A stretch of DNA of 39,863 nucleotides from assembly GCA_013373085.1 (NCBI GenBank), contig JABXIM010000140.1, forward strand, positions 1 to 39,863, given 5' to 3'. The stretch's first letter is position 1. Every line of letters begins with the position of its first letter. A program made the position numbers and the translations under genes. Under the pieces are notes generated by a model, which did no database searches, was not told the origin of the DNA, and saw only the letters and a list, made by a program, of their open reading frames with translations. Shown here in pieces: positions 28,478 to 35,765 of the stretch. Origin of the DNA: Oceanospirillaceae bacterium. GTDB lineage: Bacteria > Pseudomonadota > Gammaproteobacteria > Pseudomonadales > Balneatricaceae.

Positions 28478-29419
28478 TCAGTGGGCCTGTCTGACCTTCT
28501 CGATACGCTCGACCACCACAGCGGCCAGGTCATTGGGGTTGAACTTGGCCAGGAAACCGTCGGCACCGACCTTTTTCACCATCGAGACGTTGAAACCGCC
28601 ACTCAGGGACGTGTGTAACACCACGTTGAGCCGCGACATCCGCGAATCCTCGCGCACCAGCGAGGTTAGGGTGTACCCGTCCATCTCGGGCATTTCGATA
28701 TCCGAGATCATCATCAGGAACACTTCGCTTGGGTTATGCCCCTTATCGGCGAGCTGGCACAAAAGGTTCCAGGCCTGGCGACCGTTGTTGGCGGCCGTCA
28801 CCTTGACGCCGAGATCCTCGAGGCTGCGCTGCATCTGGTTCCGCGCCACGCTGGAGTCGTCGACGATCAGCACATGATGTTGCTTCGCTTTGCGACGCAC
28901 CTCCTCGGTGGCGACGTCCTCGCTGACGCGGGTCGAGGTCGGATACAGGTCGGCGAGGATCTGCTCGACATCGAGGATTTCGATCAGTCGTCCCTCGTAC
29001 TCGAATACCGCAGTGAGGTAGTTCTCGGCCCCGATCTCCGCCGGTGGCGGCATGATCTGATCCCACTGGGTGTTGAAGATTCGATTGACGCTGCGCACCA
29101 GGAAGGCCAGTGTGCGCTTGTTGTATTCGGCAACGATCAGGAAGCAGCCCTGGCGCTGATCCTGCGGGATCGATGTGCGGCCGATAGCCTGGGACAGGTC
29201 CAGTACCGGGATGGTTTCCCCCCGGATATGCGCCATGCCTTTTACCGCCGTCGTCTGGCGCGGCAGCTCGGTGAGGTGCGGGCACTGCAGCACTTCACGC
29301 ACCTTGAACACGTTGATGCCGTACTGCTGATCGGTTTCCAGCCCGAACAGCAACAGCTCCAGCCGGTTCTGACCGACCATCTGGGTTCTCAGGTTTACAG
29401 TGTCCAGGATACCTGACAT
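28478..29419 (-). CDS. cheV: Chemotaxis coupling protein CheV
   Basis: A 313-residue CheW-receiver fusion. The CheW-like domain (about 17-160) has INVFKVREVLQCP and HIRGETIPVLDLSQAIG. The receiver (about 182-310) has DDSSVARNQM and phospho-acceptor D240 in MMISDIEMPEMDG. It couples receptors to CheA and probably acts in adaptation. The start is chosen at MSGILDTVNLRTQ by family alignment; an ATG directly before and a GTG nine bases before are possible, and no strong Shine-Dalgarno is seen. It is divergent from flgA by only 65 nt. Confidence 0.94.
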   Translation of the reverse strand: MSGILDTVNLRTQMVGQNRLELLLFGLETDQQYGINVFKVREVLQCPHLTELPRQTTAVKGMAHIRGETIPVLDLSQAIGRTSIPQDQRQGCFLIVAEYNKRTLAFLVRSVNRIFNTQWDQIMPPPAEIGAENYLTAVFEYEGRLIEILDVEQILADLYPTSTRVSEDVATEEVRRKAKQHHVLIVDDSSVARNQMQRSLEDLGVKVTAANNGRQAWNLLCQLADKGHNPSEVFLMMISDIEMPEMDGYTLTSLVREDSRMSRLNVVLHTSLSGGFNVSMVKKVGADGFLAKFNPNDLAAVVVERIEKVRQAH

Positions 29420-29484
29420 CATCAACACTCATAGACTTGTTTGCGTCTGTCACCAAACGCCCTGAATCCGGTCAGGACATCCTT

Positions 29485-30189
29485 GTGAGCCGTCCTTATT
29501 TAACACCACTCGTCGCGTGCCTGACCACCTTTTTGCTGAGCGCGCCGGCACAGGCCGAAACCAGCGCAGCCGACGTCGAGACTGCCGCGACGCGCTTTCT
29601 CGAGCAGCATTATCGGCAGCAGTTCCCGAAAGCTGAGATCCGATTGCACCTGAACCCGGTCAGTACCGCGTTGCAGCTACCTGACTGCGACAGCCCACTC
29701 AGTGTCGAGCCACCGCGTGGCACCGGCAGCCGCCTGACCACCCGCGTTGCCTGCGCCAGTCCTCGCAACTGGGGACTCTTCGTCACCGCCCGGGTCGAGG
29801 TACTGCGCGATGTTATCGTCAGCCGCCGCCCGCTGGGGCGCGGCGAAATACTTGGTAACCGCGATATCGTTGTCCGGCAGGTCGATATCAGCGATAACAG
29901 CCGCGGCTACTATACCCGTCCGGAGGACGTCATCGGCCGCAGCGCGAGCCGCAATATCGCCAACGGCAGCCTGCTCAACGCCGGCATGCTGACCGAGCCT
30001 ACGCTGATTCATCGCGGCGACAGCCTGATCATCGAGGTAAGACGCGGTACACTGAGGATACGCGCCCAGGGCACGGCACTGGAGGACGGCGAGAAAGGCG
30101 AACAGATACGCGTTCGTAACGACAGCTCCGGCGAGGAAATCCGCGCCCGTGTCGTTGCCCGCGGCCTGGTAAACCCAGCCGGCCGCTGA
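29485..30189 (+). CDS. flgA: Flagellar basal body P-ring formation protein FlgA
   Basis: A 234-residue periplasmic protein from the chosen GTG start. The signal peptide (about 1-24) ends SAPAQA, then ETSAADVETAA. The C-terminal SAF-type domain holds RRPLGRGEILGNRDIVVRQV, RNIANGSLLNAGML and GDSLIIEVRRGTLRIRAQGT. It chaperones FlgI during P-ring assembly. GTG 29485 is preferred because it gives a clean signal peptide with AGGA upstream; a TTG at 29437 would add 16 residues before it. It is the first gene of flgA-flgM-flgN. Confidence 0.92.
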   Translation: MSRPYLTPLVACLTTFLLSAPAQAETSAADVETAATRFLEQHYRQQFPKAEIRLHLNPVSTALQLPDCDSPLSVEPPRGTGSRLTTRVACASPRNWGLFVTARVEVLRDVIVSRRPLGRGEILGNRDIVVRQVDISDNSRGYYTRPEDVIGRSASRNIANGSLLNAGMLTEPTLIHRGDSLIIEVRRGTLRIRAQGTALEDGEKGEQIRVRNDSSGEEIRARVVARGLVNPAGR

Positions 30190-30334
30190 ACGCCAAACCG
30201 GAGCTCGGCACTTTGCGCCCGGGGCACTTGTCGGTAAACTTTTGACTGTTTACTGAGCCAGATCAAAAAATCCTAAAGATTCTCCCGGGGCGACCGATAA
30301 CCCTCAGCATACGCGAATGTGAGGAAACAACAGG
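30190..30334. other. flgA-flgM intergenic region
   Basis: A 145-nt gap containing the sigma-28 promoter of flgM (30274-30300) and a ~35-nt leader. No clear terminator follows flgA, so flgM can also be read from upstream, as is usual for flgAMN. Confidence 0.6.
30274..30300 (+). promoter_or_regulatory. Sigma-28 (FliA) promoter of flgMN
   Basis: TAAAGATT, 11 nt, ACCGATAA; each box is one or two bases from the consensus TAAAGTTT-N11-GCCGATAA. It gives FlgM feedback control by the sigma factor it inhibits. Confidence 0.9.
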
Positions 30335-30643
30335 ATGGCAATCAACTTCACGGGACTGCCTCCAAATAGTCAGACCGGCAGTACCCGTGCCAAAACCGAC
30401 AACGACTCCGTCACAGACCGGCCGGCGGCGGCCGAAACGCCGTCCAGCCACAGCGGTGACGAAGTACGCCTGAGCGAAGCCATGCAAGCCCTGCAGTCGG
30501 CAGACAAGCGCCTGGCCGACACCCCCGAAGTGGACGAAAAGCGGGTCGAAGCCCTGCGCGCCGCAATCGAGAACGGCAGCTACCAGATCGACTTCCAGCG
30601 TGTCGCCGAACGCATGCTGGACCTCGAGTCGTCGCTGGATTGA
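30335..30643 (+). CDS. flgM: Anti-sigma-28 factor FlgM
   Basis: A 102-residue protein. The N-terminal half is disordered (Ser/Thr/Pro-rich), and the C-terminal half VDEKRVEALRAAIENGSYQI plus DFQRVAERMLDLE is the sigma-28-binding FlgM domain. It holds FliA inactive in the cytoplasm until hook completion, when FlgM is exported. GAGGAAACAACAGG precedes the ATG. The stop codon overlaps the flgN start. Confidence 0.95.
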   Translation: MAINFTGLPPNSQTGSTRAKTDNDSVTDRPAAAETPSSHSGDEVRLSEAMQALQSADKRLADTPEVDEKRVEALRAAIENGSYQIDFQRVAERMLDLESSLD

Positions 30644-31134
30644 GCGCCTTGATCGTTCCGGCCGCAGACTCCTTCGCTGACCTGGCGCGCCAGGCCAGTG
30701 CTGTACTGGGTGATCTGCAGGCACAACTCGAGGTGGAACTCGTGGCCTTGCAGCAACATGACCTGGACGCGCTGCGCGGCTCCACCGAAAGCAAGCAGCA
30801 ACTGCTGGCACGTTTTTCCGAACTCAACCGGGAACGTATCGACCTGCTCAGCCGCCTCGGCGTCGAGGCGAACGCCGGCGGCGTTCGTGGCTGGCTGGAC
30901 AGCCTGCCGGAGGCACAGCGCCCCTCTGCCGACGCCGCCTGGCAGCAGCTGCAACAGGAGCTGGCGGTCATCAGCCGCCTCAACCTGCGCAACGAGCAGG
31001 TTATCCTGCGCAACAGCCGCAACACCGACCAACTGCTAAACCTGCTGCGTGGCCAGAACCAGACCCAGACCCTTTACAACGCCTCGGGCACCAAGGGCCC
31101 GTCCGCCGCACAGAACAGGCTCGGCAAGGCCTGA
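30640..31134 (+). CDS. flgN: Flagellar export chaperone FlgN
   Basis: A 164-residue helical protein. The pattern of two long helices with LEVELVALQQHDLDALRGST and KQQLLARFSELNRERIDLL, and late NEQVILRNSRNTDQLLNLLR, then a disordered tail with TLYNASG, fits FlgN, the chaperone for FlgK and FlgL. The start is a TTG at 30640 that overlaps the flgM stop (TTGA); this rare codon suggests reinitiation after flgM. It ends 6 nt before the convergent hppD stop. Confidence 0.92.
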   Translation: MSALIVPAADSFADLARQASAVLGDLQAQLEVELVALQQHDLDALRGSTESKQQLLARFSELNRERIDLLSRLGVEANAGGVRGWLDSLPEAQRPSADAAWQQLQQELAVISRLNLRNEQVILRNSRNTDQLLNLLRGQNQTQTLYNASGTKGPSAAQNRLGKA

Positions 31135-31140
31135 TCCTGT

Positions 31141-32220
31141 TCACTCTTTCCCGATCACACCACGCTGAATCTGATCGCGCTCGATCGACTCGAACAGCGC
31201 CTTGAAGTTGCCTTCCCCGAAGCCCTCGTCCCGCTTGCGCTGGATGAACTCGAAGAATACCGGTCCCAGCAACGTGTTGGAGAATATCTGCAACAGCAGC
31301 TTCGGCTCGCCGCCTTCGGTACTACCGTCGACCAGGATACCGCGTGCCTTGAGCTCCGCCACCGGTTCGCCGTGCCCCGGCAGCCGCTCGTCGAGCATTT
31401 CATAGTAGGTATCGGGTGGCGCCGTCATCAGCGGAACCCCCCGCTCCCGCAGCCGGTCGACGCAGCCAGGCAGATCGTCGCAGCGCAGCGCGATATGCTG
31501 CACTCCCTCGCCGTTGAACTGCATCAGAAACTCCTCGATCTGGCCGCTGCCGCCGGCGGACGCCTCTTCGTTGAGCGGGATACGGATCTTGCCGTCCGGC
31601 GCGGTCATCGCCTTAGAGGTGAGACCGGTGTACTCACCCTTGATATCGAAATAACGGATTTCCCGGAAGTTGAACAGGCGCTCGTAGAAGCTGGCCCAGT
31701 GGGCCATGCGGCCACGATAAACGTTATGCGTCAGATGATCGATTTCATAGAAACCGCAGCCCTCGGGGTGCCGGTCGACACCATCGAGAAACTCGAAGTC
31801 GATATCGTAGATTGACGAGCCTTCCTCGAATCGATCGATGAGGTAGATCGGCGCGCCGCCGATCCCCTTGATGGCCGGCAGCCTGAGTTCCATCGGCCCG
31901 GTCGGGATATCCAGTGGCTGAGCGCCCTGCTCGAGCACATGGGCATAGGCCTGATGGGCGTTATGCACCCGAAAGCCCAGGCCGCAGGCGGACGGCCCGT
32001 GCTCCTGGGCGAAGTAGTCGGCAAGGCTCTTGCGCTCGCGGTTGAGGATGAAGTTGATGCCGCCCTGGCGATAGAGATCGACCTGCTTGGAGCGGTGCCG
32101 GGCGACCCGCGAGAAGCCGAGCATGCGCAGCACCTCGGCAACCTTTTCGGACTCGGGCCCGGCGAACTCGACAAATTCGAAACCGCACAGGCCCGCCGGA
32201 TTTTCGAACAGATCAGCCAT
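31141..32220 (-). CDS. hppD: 4-hydroxyphenylpyruvate dioxygenase
   Basis: A 359-residue, two-domain vicinal-oxygen-chelate enzyme converting 4-hydroxyphenylpyruvate to homogentisate in tyrosine breakdown. The iron ligands are visible: H162 in EIDHLTH, H242 in VQHIALRC and E324 in FFEFIQR. The product-site helix [18 protein letters not shown] is intact. GAGGAGGG precedes the ATG. The rest of the homogentisate pathway is not in the window. Homogentisate breakdown yields fumarate and acetoacetate, so a link to the carbon genes on either side is possible but loose. It runs convergently into flgN with no visible terminator. Confidence 0.97.
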   Translation of the reverse strand: MADLFENPAGLCGFEFVEFAGPESEKVAEVLRMLGFSRVARHRSKQVDLYRQGGINFILNRERKSLADYFAQEHGPSACGLGFRVHNAHQAYAHVLEQGAQPLDIPTGPMELRLPAIKGIGGAPIYLIDRFEEGSSIYDIDFEFLDGVDRHPEGCGFYEIDHLTHNVYRGRMAHWASFYERLFNFREIRYFDIKGEYTGLTSKAMTAPDGKIRIPLNEEASAGGSGQIEEFLMQFNGEGVQHIALRCDDLPGCVDRLRERGVPLMTAPPDTYYEMLDERLPGHGEPVAELKARGILVDGSTEGGEPKLLLQIFSNTLLGPVFFEFIQRKRDEGFGEGNFKALFESIERDQIQRGVIGKE

Positions 32221-32373
32221 GGTTGCCCTCCTCTTTGCCGCATCGGGCGAAGCGTGCCGGACTGCAAGTGCAGTGCTCCGCGAGAGCCGGGATAGCCGCT
32301 CTCTGCGCTTGGCCCGATAAGTCTGTATCTGCTTTAAGGATAGCCCGGACGGGAGGGTCAGGAAGAACTTGAG

Positions 32374-33093
32374 CTAGATCCAGGCCATTAGCAGGGTTCC
32401 GGCCAGCACTGCGGTCAGTACGGCGTTAATCGCCATGCCGATGGAGCTGTAGACACCGGTAACGCTGTGCTGCTGAAAGGCCGCGGCCGTGCCGATGCCG
32501 TGGGCATTGACGCCGAGCGCCAGCCCCCGGGCGCGGCGGTCGCGGATCCGCAGCCGCTGCATCAAAGGCAACGCCAGCACCGCGCCGAATATACCGGTGA
32601 CGGCGCAGATCACCGCCGCCAGCTCCGGTATGCCGCCGATATCCTGGGCGATGCCCATCGCCACCGGCGCGGTCACCGACTTCGGCACCAGCGTTAGCAA
32701 CAGGCTGCGGTCGAGCCCGAACAGCCAGGCCAGGCCCAGCGCGCTCAGCACCGAGACCAGGGACCCGGCCAGCAGCGCCGGCAGCAGCGCGGGCAGGCTG
32801 CGCCTGAGGCTGCGGCGGTTCTGCCAGATCGGCAGCGCCAGGCAGACCACCGCCGGCCCGAGCATGACGTGGATGAACTGCGCCCCTGCGAAGTAATCCT
32901 CGTAGGGCACCCCGGTCAGCGACAGGAACAGCACCAGCAGGCAGACCGTTGTTGCCACCGGGTTGAACCACGCCGAACAGCGGGCACGGCGATACAGCGA
33001 TTGTGCCAGGACATAAGCCGCCAGGGTCACCAGCAGCCAGATCAGGGGATTTCGTTCAAGGTAGACCCAGAACGGCAGCTGTTCGATGTTCAT
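32374..33093 (-). CDS. lrgB: LrgB/CidB-family membrane protein, candidate glycolate transporter subunit
   Basis: A 239-residue membrane protein with about six or seven hydrophobic segments. The LrgB core shows FIHVMLGPAVVCLALPIW, LVPKSVTAPVAMGIA, IGGIPELAAVICAVTGIFGA and the conserved GLALGVNAHGIGTAAAF. LrgB partners LrgA; the pair is known from murein hydrolase control in Gram-positives, and the plastid glycolate/glycerate exchanger PLGG1 is an LrgA-LrgB fusion. Here the gene overlaps lrgA by 4 nt and lies downstream of iclR and the glycolate oxidase genes, so a small-carboxylate transporter role is favoured over a lysis role. The function is inferred from context. Confidence 0.9.
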   Translation of the reverse strand: MNIEQLPFWVYLERNPLIWLLVTLAAYVLAQSLYRRARCSAWFNPVATTVCLLVLFLSLTGVPYEDYFAGAQFIHVMLGPAVVCLALPIWQNRRSLRRSLPALLPALLAGSLVSVLSALGLAWLFGLDRSLLLTLVPKSVTAPVAMGIAQDIGGIPELAAVICAVTGIFGAVLALPLMQRLRIRDRRARGLALGVNAHGIGTAAAFQQHSVTGVYSSIGMAINAVLTAVLAGTLLMAWI

Positions 33094-33458
33094 GGTTCCA
33101 GCTCCTCGTCGCGCGCGGGCGCCAGGCGCCGCGCCAGCACCGCGAACACCCAGGCCGTTACCGCCATTCCGATGAGCAGGCTCAGCAACAGCACCACCAG
33201 CAGCTGCAGCAATATCGGGCTGACCAGATCAAGATGACGCACGATACCGACCGCCGCCGGCACGAACAGCAGTGACAGGTTGGCGAGGAAGAAGCGGGTT
33301 ACCTGGTCGAGTCCCGACCAGTCGCGAGGCAGGAGCGGAAGCAGCAGCAGAAACAGCAACATGCCGAGCACCGGTCCCGGTATCGGCATTGCGAGCAGTT
33401 CCACCATCAGGGTCCCCAGCACCTGGAGACCGATGATCAGTGTCAGCGCAACCAGCAT
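33090..33458 (-). CDS. lrgA: LrgA/CidA-family membrane protein, candidate glycolate transporter subunit
   Basis: A 122-residue protein with four hydrophobic segments. LrgA-family motifs include PIPGPVLGMLLFLLLL (about 25-40), DQVTRFFLANLSLLFVPAAV (about 51-70) and GIVRHLDLV, and the tail is charged (RRLAPARDEELEP). A strong GGAGG lies before the ATG, 27 nt after the iclR stop. The stop overlaps the lrgB start (ATGA). With lrgB and the adjacent glc genes it probably forms a membrane transporter for glycolate or a related acid. Confidence 0.92.
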   Translation of the reverse strand: MLVALTLIIGLQVLGTLMVELLAMPIPGPVLGMLLFLLLLPLLPRDWSGLDQVTRFFLANLSLLFVPAAVGIVRHLDLVSPILLQLLVVLLLSLLIGMAVTAWVFAVLARRLAPARDEELEP

Positions 33459-33485
33459 CTGGCGTACCTCCGTTTCAACAGCCTG

Positions 33486-34331
33486 TTATTGCCTCGCAGC
33501 GCCTCCAGACGGACGGTGGCCGCCAATGGCACGGGTGATGCCGTCGGCCGCCCTGATCACCGCGGCGCTATAGACCGGAATGCGGTCCGACTTGACCCGC
33601 ACCGAAGGCCCCGAGATCGAGACGGCGGCGATCGCTTCGGCGTTCTCGTCGTAGATGTTGGCCGCCACGCAGCGCAGGCCCGAGGTCTGTTCCTCGTTGT
33701 CGACCGAATAGCCCTGGTCACGAATGCGCCCGAGTTCCTCGAGGAAGGCGCTCGGCGAGGTAATGGTGTTGGGCGTCATCGCCTCGAGACCGGTGCGCTG
33801 GATGATCGCCATCACCGCGTCATCGTCGAGCGCCGACAGCAGCGCCTTGCCGACGCCGGCGGCATGCAGCGCGCCGCGGCTGCCGATCTGCACCACCATG
33901 CGCATCACCTCGGTGCACTCCACCTGACCGACGAATACGTGCTGCACGCCTTCCAGAACCGCAAGGTTCGAGGTTTCGCCGGTCTCGGCGACCAGCTGCT
34001 TCATGTAAGGCCGGGCCTGGGCAACGAAATCACGCTTCTTGAGATAGGCGCTGCCGACCGAGAAAGCGGTGACGCCGACCGACCAGAGTCCGCTCTGTTC
34101 GTCGTAATCAACGAAGTCCAGCTGGCGCATGCTGTTGAGCAGTCGGTGCGCGGTTGACGGCGCCAGCCCGACGCCGCCGGACAGCTCGGTCAGGTTGAGG
34201 CCGATATCGGAGGTCGCCAGACGCTGCAGCAGCGTCAGCGCCCGGGTCAGGGACTGCACCTGTCCGGCTCCGGAGGAAGCGGTTTTCTTGCTGGCGCTGC
34301 TGCTGCGCGCATCGCTGCGGCGGTCACTCAT
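33486..34331 (-). CDS. IclR-family transcriptional regulator
   Basis: A 281-residue regulator. A Ser/Lys-rich N-tail (1-22) precedes the winged HTH (about 24-85) with LNLTELSGGVGLAPSTAHRL. The IclR effector domain (about 100-270) has GVGKALLSAL, the motif RCVAANIYDENAEAIAAVSI and SGPSVRV. The ATG at 34331 has AGGGA upstream; the earlier in-frame ATG region is repeat sequence. IclR effectors are small acids such as glyoxylate or pyruvate. Between glcDEF and lrgAB it is the obvious candidate to control both. In E. coli this job is done by GlcC, a GntR-family protein, so this would be a different control. Confidence 0.9.
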   Translation of the reverse strand: MSDRRSDARSSSASKKTASSGAGQVQSLTRALTLLQRLATSDIGLNLTELSGGVGLAPSTAHRLLNSMRQLDFVDYDEQSGLWSVGVTAFSVGSAYLKKRDFVAQARPYMKQLVAETGETSNLAVLEGVQHVFVGQVECTEVMRMVVQIGSRGALHAAGVGKALLSALDDDAVMAIIQRTGLEAMTPNTITSPSAFLEELGRIRDQGYSVDNEEQTSGLRCVAANIYDENAEAIAAVSISGPSVRVKSDRIPVYSAAVIRAADGITRAIGGHRPSGGAARQ

Positions 34332-34435
34332 CGAGACTTTTCCCTGTGGCGGTCTGGGCGAAAACCGCCACAGCATAGCACCCCCACGCGTATCATCGAA
34401 GCGGGCGCTTGCGGTGCGGTTCGGGTTGCTCACCA

Positions 34436-34468
34436 GCACCCTACAGGTCCGGAAATACCGTAGGGTGC
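34436..34468. repeat. 9-bp inverted repeat, repeat edge or operator
   Basis: GCACCCTAC at 34436-34444 and GTAGGGTGC at 34460-34468, 15 nt apart. It could be an operator for the neighbouring IclR protein. However, GTAGGGTG is the usual edge of the structured repeat that begins here, so a repeat edge is more likely. Confidence 0.5.
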
Positions 34469-34545
34469 CGGTTATCGCCATGGATGGCGTGAATCCTGGC
34501 AATGCAGGAGCCATTGCCAGGGAAGCGCAGCGCACCGCAACGCTA
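34460..34545. repeat. Structured repeat with GCAGGAGC loop, copy B
   Basis: GTAGGGTGCCGG, a CGCCA/TGGCG hairpin (34476-34489), a perfect 9-bp hairpin CCTGGCAAT/ATTGCCAGG around loop GCAGGAGCC (34495-34521), then AAGCGCAGCGCACC, which can pair GCACC with the opening GGTGC. It has the same layout as copy A with different stems. Confidence 0.9.
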
Positions 34546-34553
34546 AAGCGCCT

Positions 34554-35762
34554 TCACCGGTCCAATAGCTCGATCCAGTGCTGCACCGGCACGTCGGCCT
34601 TGGTTTCAAGGTGCAGCTGGCAGCCGATATTGGCGGTAGCGATCCGGTCCGGATTGTCGACGGTCAGGGCTTTCAGCTTGTTGTTCAGCAGCCGCTGGCT
34701 CATCTCCGGCTGCAGGATCGAATAAGTACCGGCCGAGCCGCAGCACAGGTGCTTGTCGCGGGTTGCGGCCAGGTCGATGCCGGCCTTGCGCAGCACCCGC
34801 TCGACCACGCCGTTCTGCTTCATCGCATGCTGCAGCGTGCAGGGACAATGGAAGGCGACCTTGTCGCCCCCCTTGCCCGGCCCCAGCTTCGACAGGTCCT
34901 CGTCCAGCAGCACCGCGCCGAGATCCCGGGTCAGCTCGCTGACCCGGCGCGCCTTGTCGGCATACTGCGGATCGTGACGCAGCAGATGACCGTAATCCTG
35001 CACCATGGCGCCACAACCGGAGGCGGTCATGACGATCGCCTCGGCGCCGGCCTCGATCGCCGGCCACCAGGCATCGATATTGCGCCGCATGAAATCGAGG
35101 CCGTCCTCGTGCGCCGACAGGTGGTAACTGACAGCGCCACAACAGCCGGCCTTTGGCGCCTCGACCAGGGTGATGCCGAGACGGTCCAGCACCCGGGCCG
35201 CAGCAGCATTGGTATCGGGCGCGGCCGCCGGTTGGGCGCAGCCGGCCAGTGCGATCATCACCCTCGGGTGGCTGCTCGCCGGCCAGGGTTTCGCTTCGCG
35301 CCGCGGCGGCACCTTGGTCTTGAGCGGCGCCGGCAGCAGGGGGCGCAACAGCTGGCCGGCACGCAGCAGCGGAGCGAAGCGATGGCGATACGGCAGTACC
35401 TGGCGCAACCCCCAGCGCAGCAGGCGCTCCTTCGGCCTTCTCGGCAGCTGCTCTTCGACGAGACCGCGGCCGATATCCACCAGCCGCCCATACTGTACGC
35501 CGGACGGGCAGGTGGTTTCGCAGCTGCGACAGGTGAGGCAGCGGTCGAGGTGAGTGCGGGTCTTGTCGGTGACCCTGCCCTCCTCAAGCAGCTGCTTGAT
35601 AAGGTAGATGCGTCCGCGCGGGCCGTCACGCTCGTCGTTCAGTTCCTGGTAGGTGGGACAGGTCGCGGTACAAAAGCCGCAGTGCACGCAGGTGCGCAGG
35701 ATCTCTTCGGCCTCCTGCCCCTGCACGCTGTTTTTGTACTGCGGATGAATATTGGTTTTCAT
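34554..35762 (-). CDS. glcF: Glycolate oxidase iron-sulfur subunit GlcF
   Basis: A 402-residue protein. Two 4Fe-4S clusters are bound by C25-x2-C28-x2-C31-x3-C35 (CVHCGFCTATCP) and C75-x2-C78-x2-C81-x3-C85 (CLTCRSCETTCP). Two CCG-type domains follow, with KAGCCGAVSYHL and KHLCCGSAGTYS. It passes electrons from the FAD subunits GlcD/GlcE to the membrane quinone pool. It starts 3 nt after glcE within glcGDEF. The C-terminal QHWIELLDR ending is typical. Confidence 0.97.
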   Translation of the reverse strand: MKTNIHPQYKNSVQGQEAEEILRTCVHCGFCTATCPTYQELNDERDGPRGRIYLIKQLLEEGRVTDKTRTHLDRCLTCRSCETTCPSGVQYGRLVDIGRGLVEEQLPRRPKERLLRWGLRQVLPYRHRFAPLLRAGQLLRPLLPAPLKTKVPPRREAKPWPASSHPRVMIALAGCAQPAAAPDTNAAAARVLDRLGITLVEAPKAGCCGAVSYHLSAHEDGLDFMRRNIDAWWPAIEAGAEAIVMTASGCGAMVQDYGHLLRHDPQYADKARRVSELTRDLGAVLLDEDLSKLGPGKGGDKVAFHCPCTLQHAMKQNGVVERVLRKAGIDLAATRDKHLCCGSAGTYSILQPEMSQRLLNNKLKALTVDNPDRIATANIGCQLHLETKADVPVQHWIELLDR

Positions 35763-35765
35763 GGC

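Larger units (their letters stand above)
34332..34553. other. glcF-iclR intergenic region
   Basis: A 222-nt gap holding a 9-bp inverted repeat (34436-34444 and 34460-34468) and a GCAGGAGC structured repeat (34460-34545). A GCGGTGCGG...CAGCACC stretch (34411-34440) resembles the decayed repeat near 7782. iclR may be read through from glcF or have its own promoter to the left of the repeats. Confidence 0.5.

Noticed and set aside
32374-33458. LrgAB as a holin/lysis module
   Set aside because: No murein hydrolase or LytSR-type regulator is nearby; linkage to glycolate genes and the PLGG1 relationship favour transport, though this remains inference.
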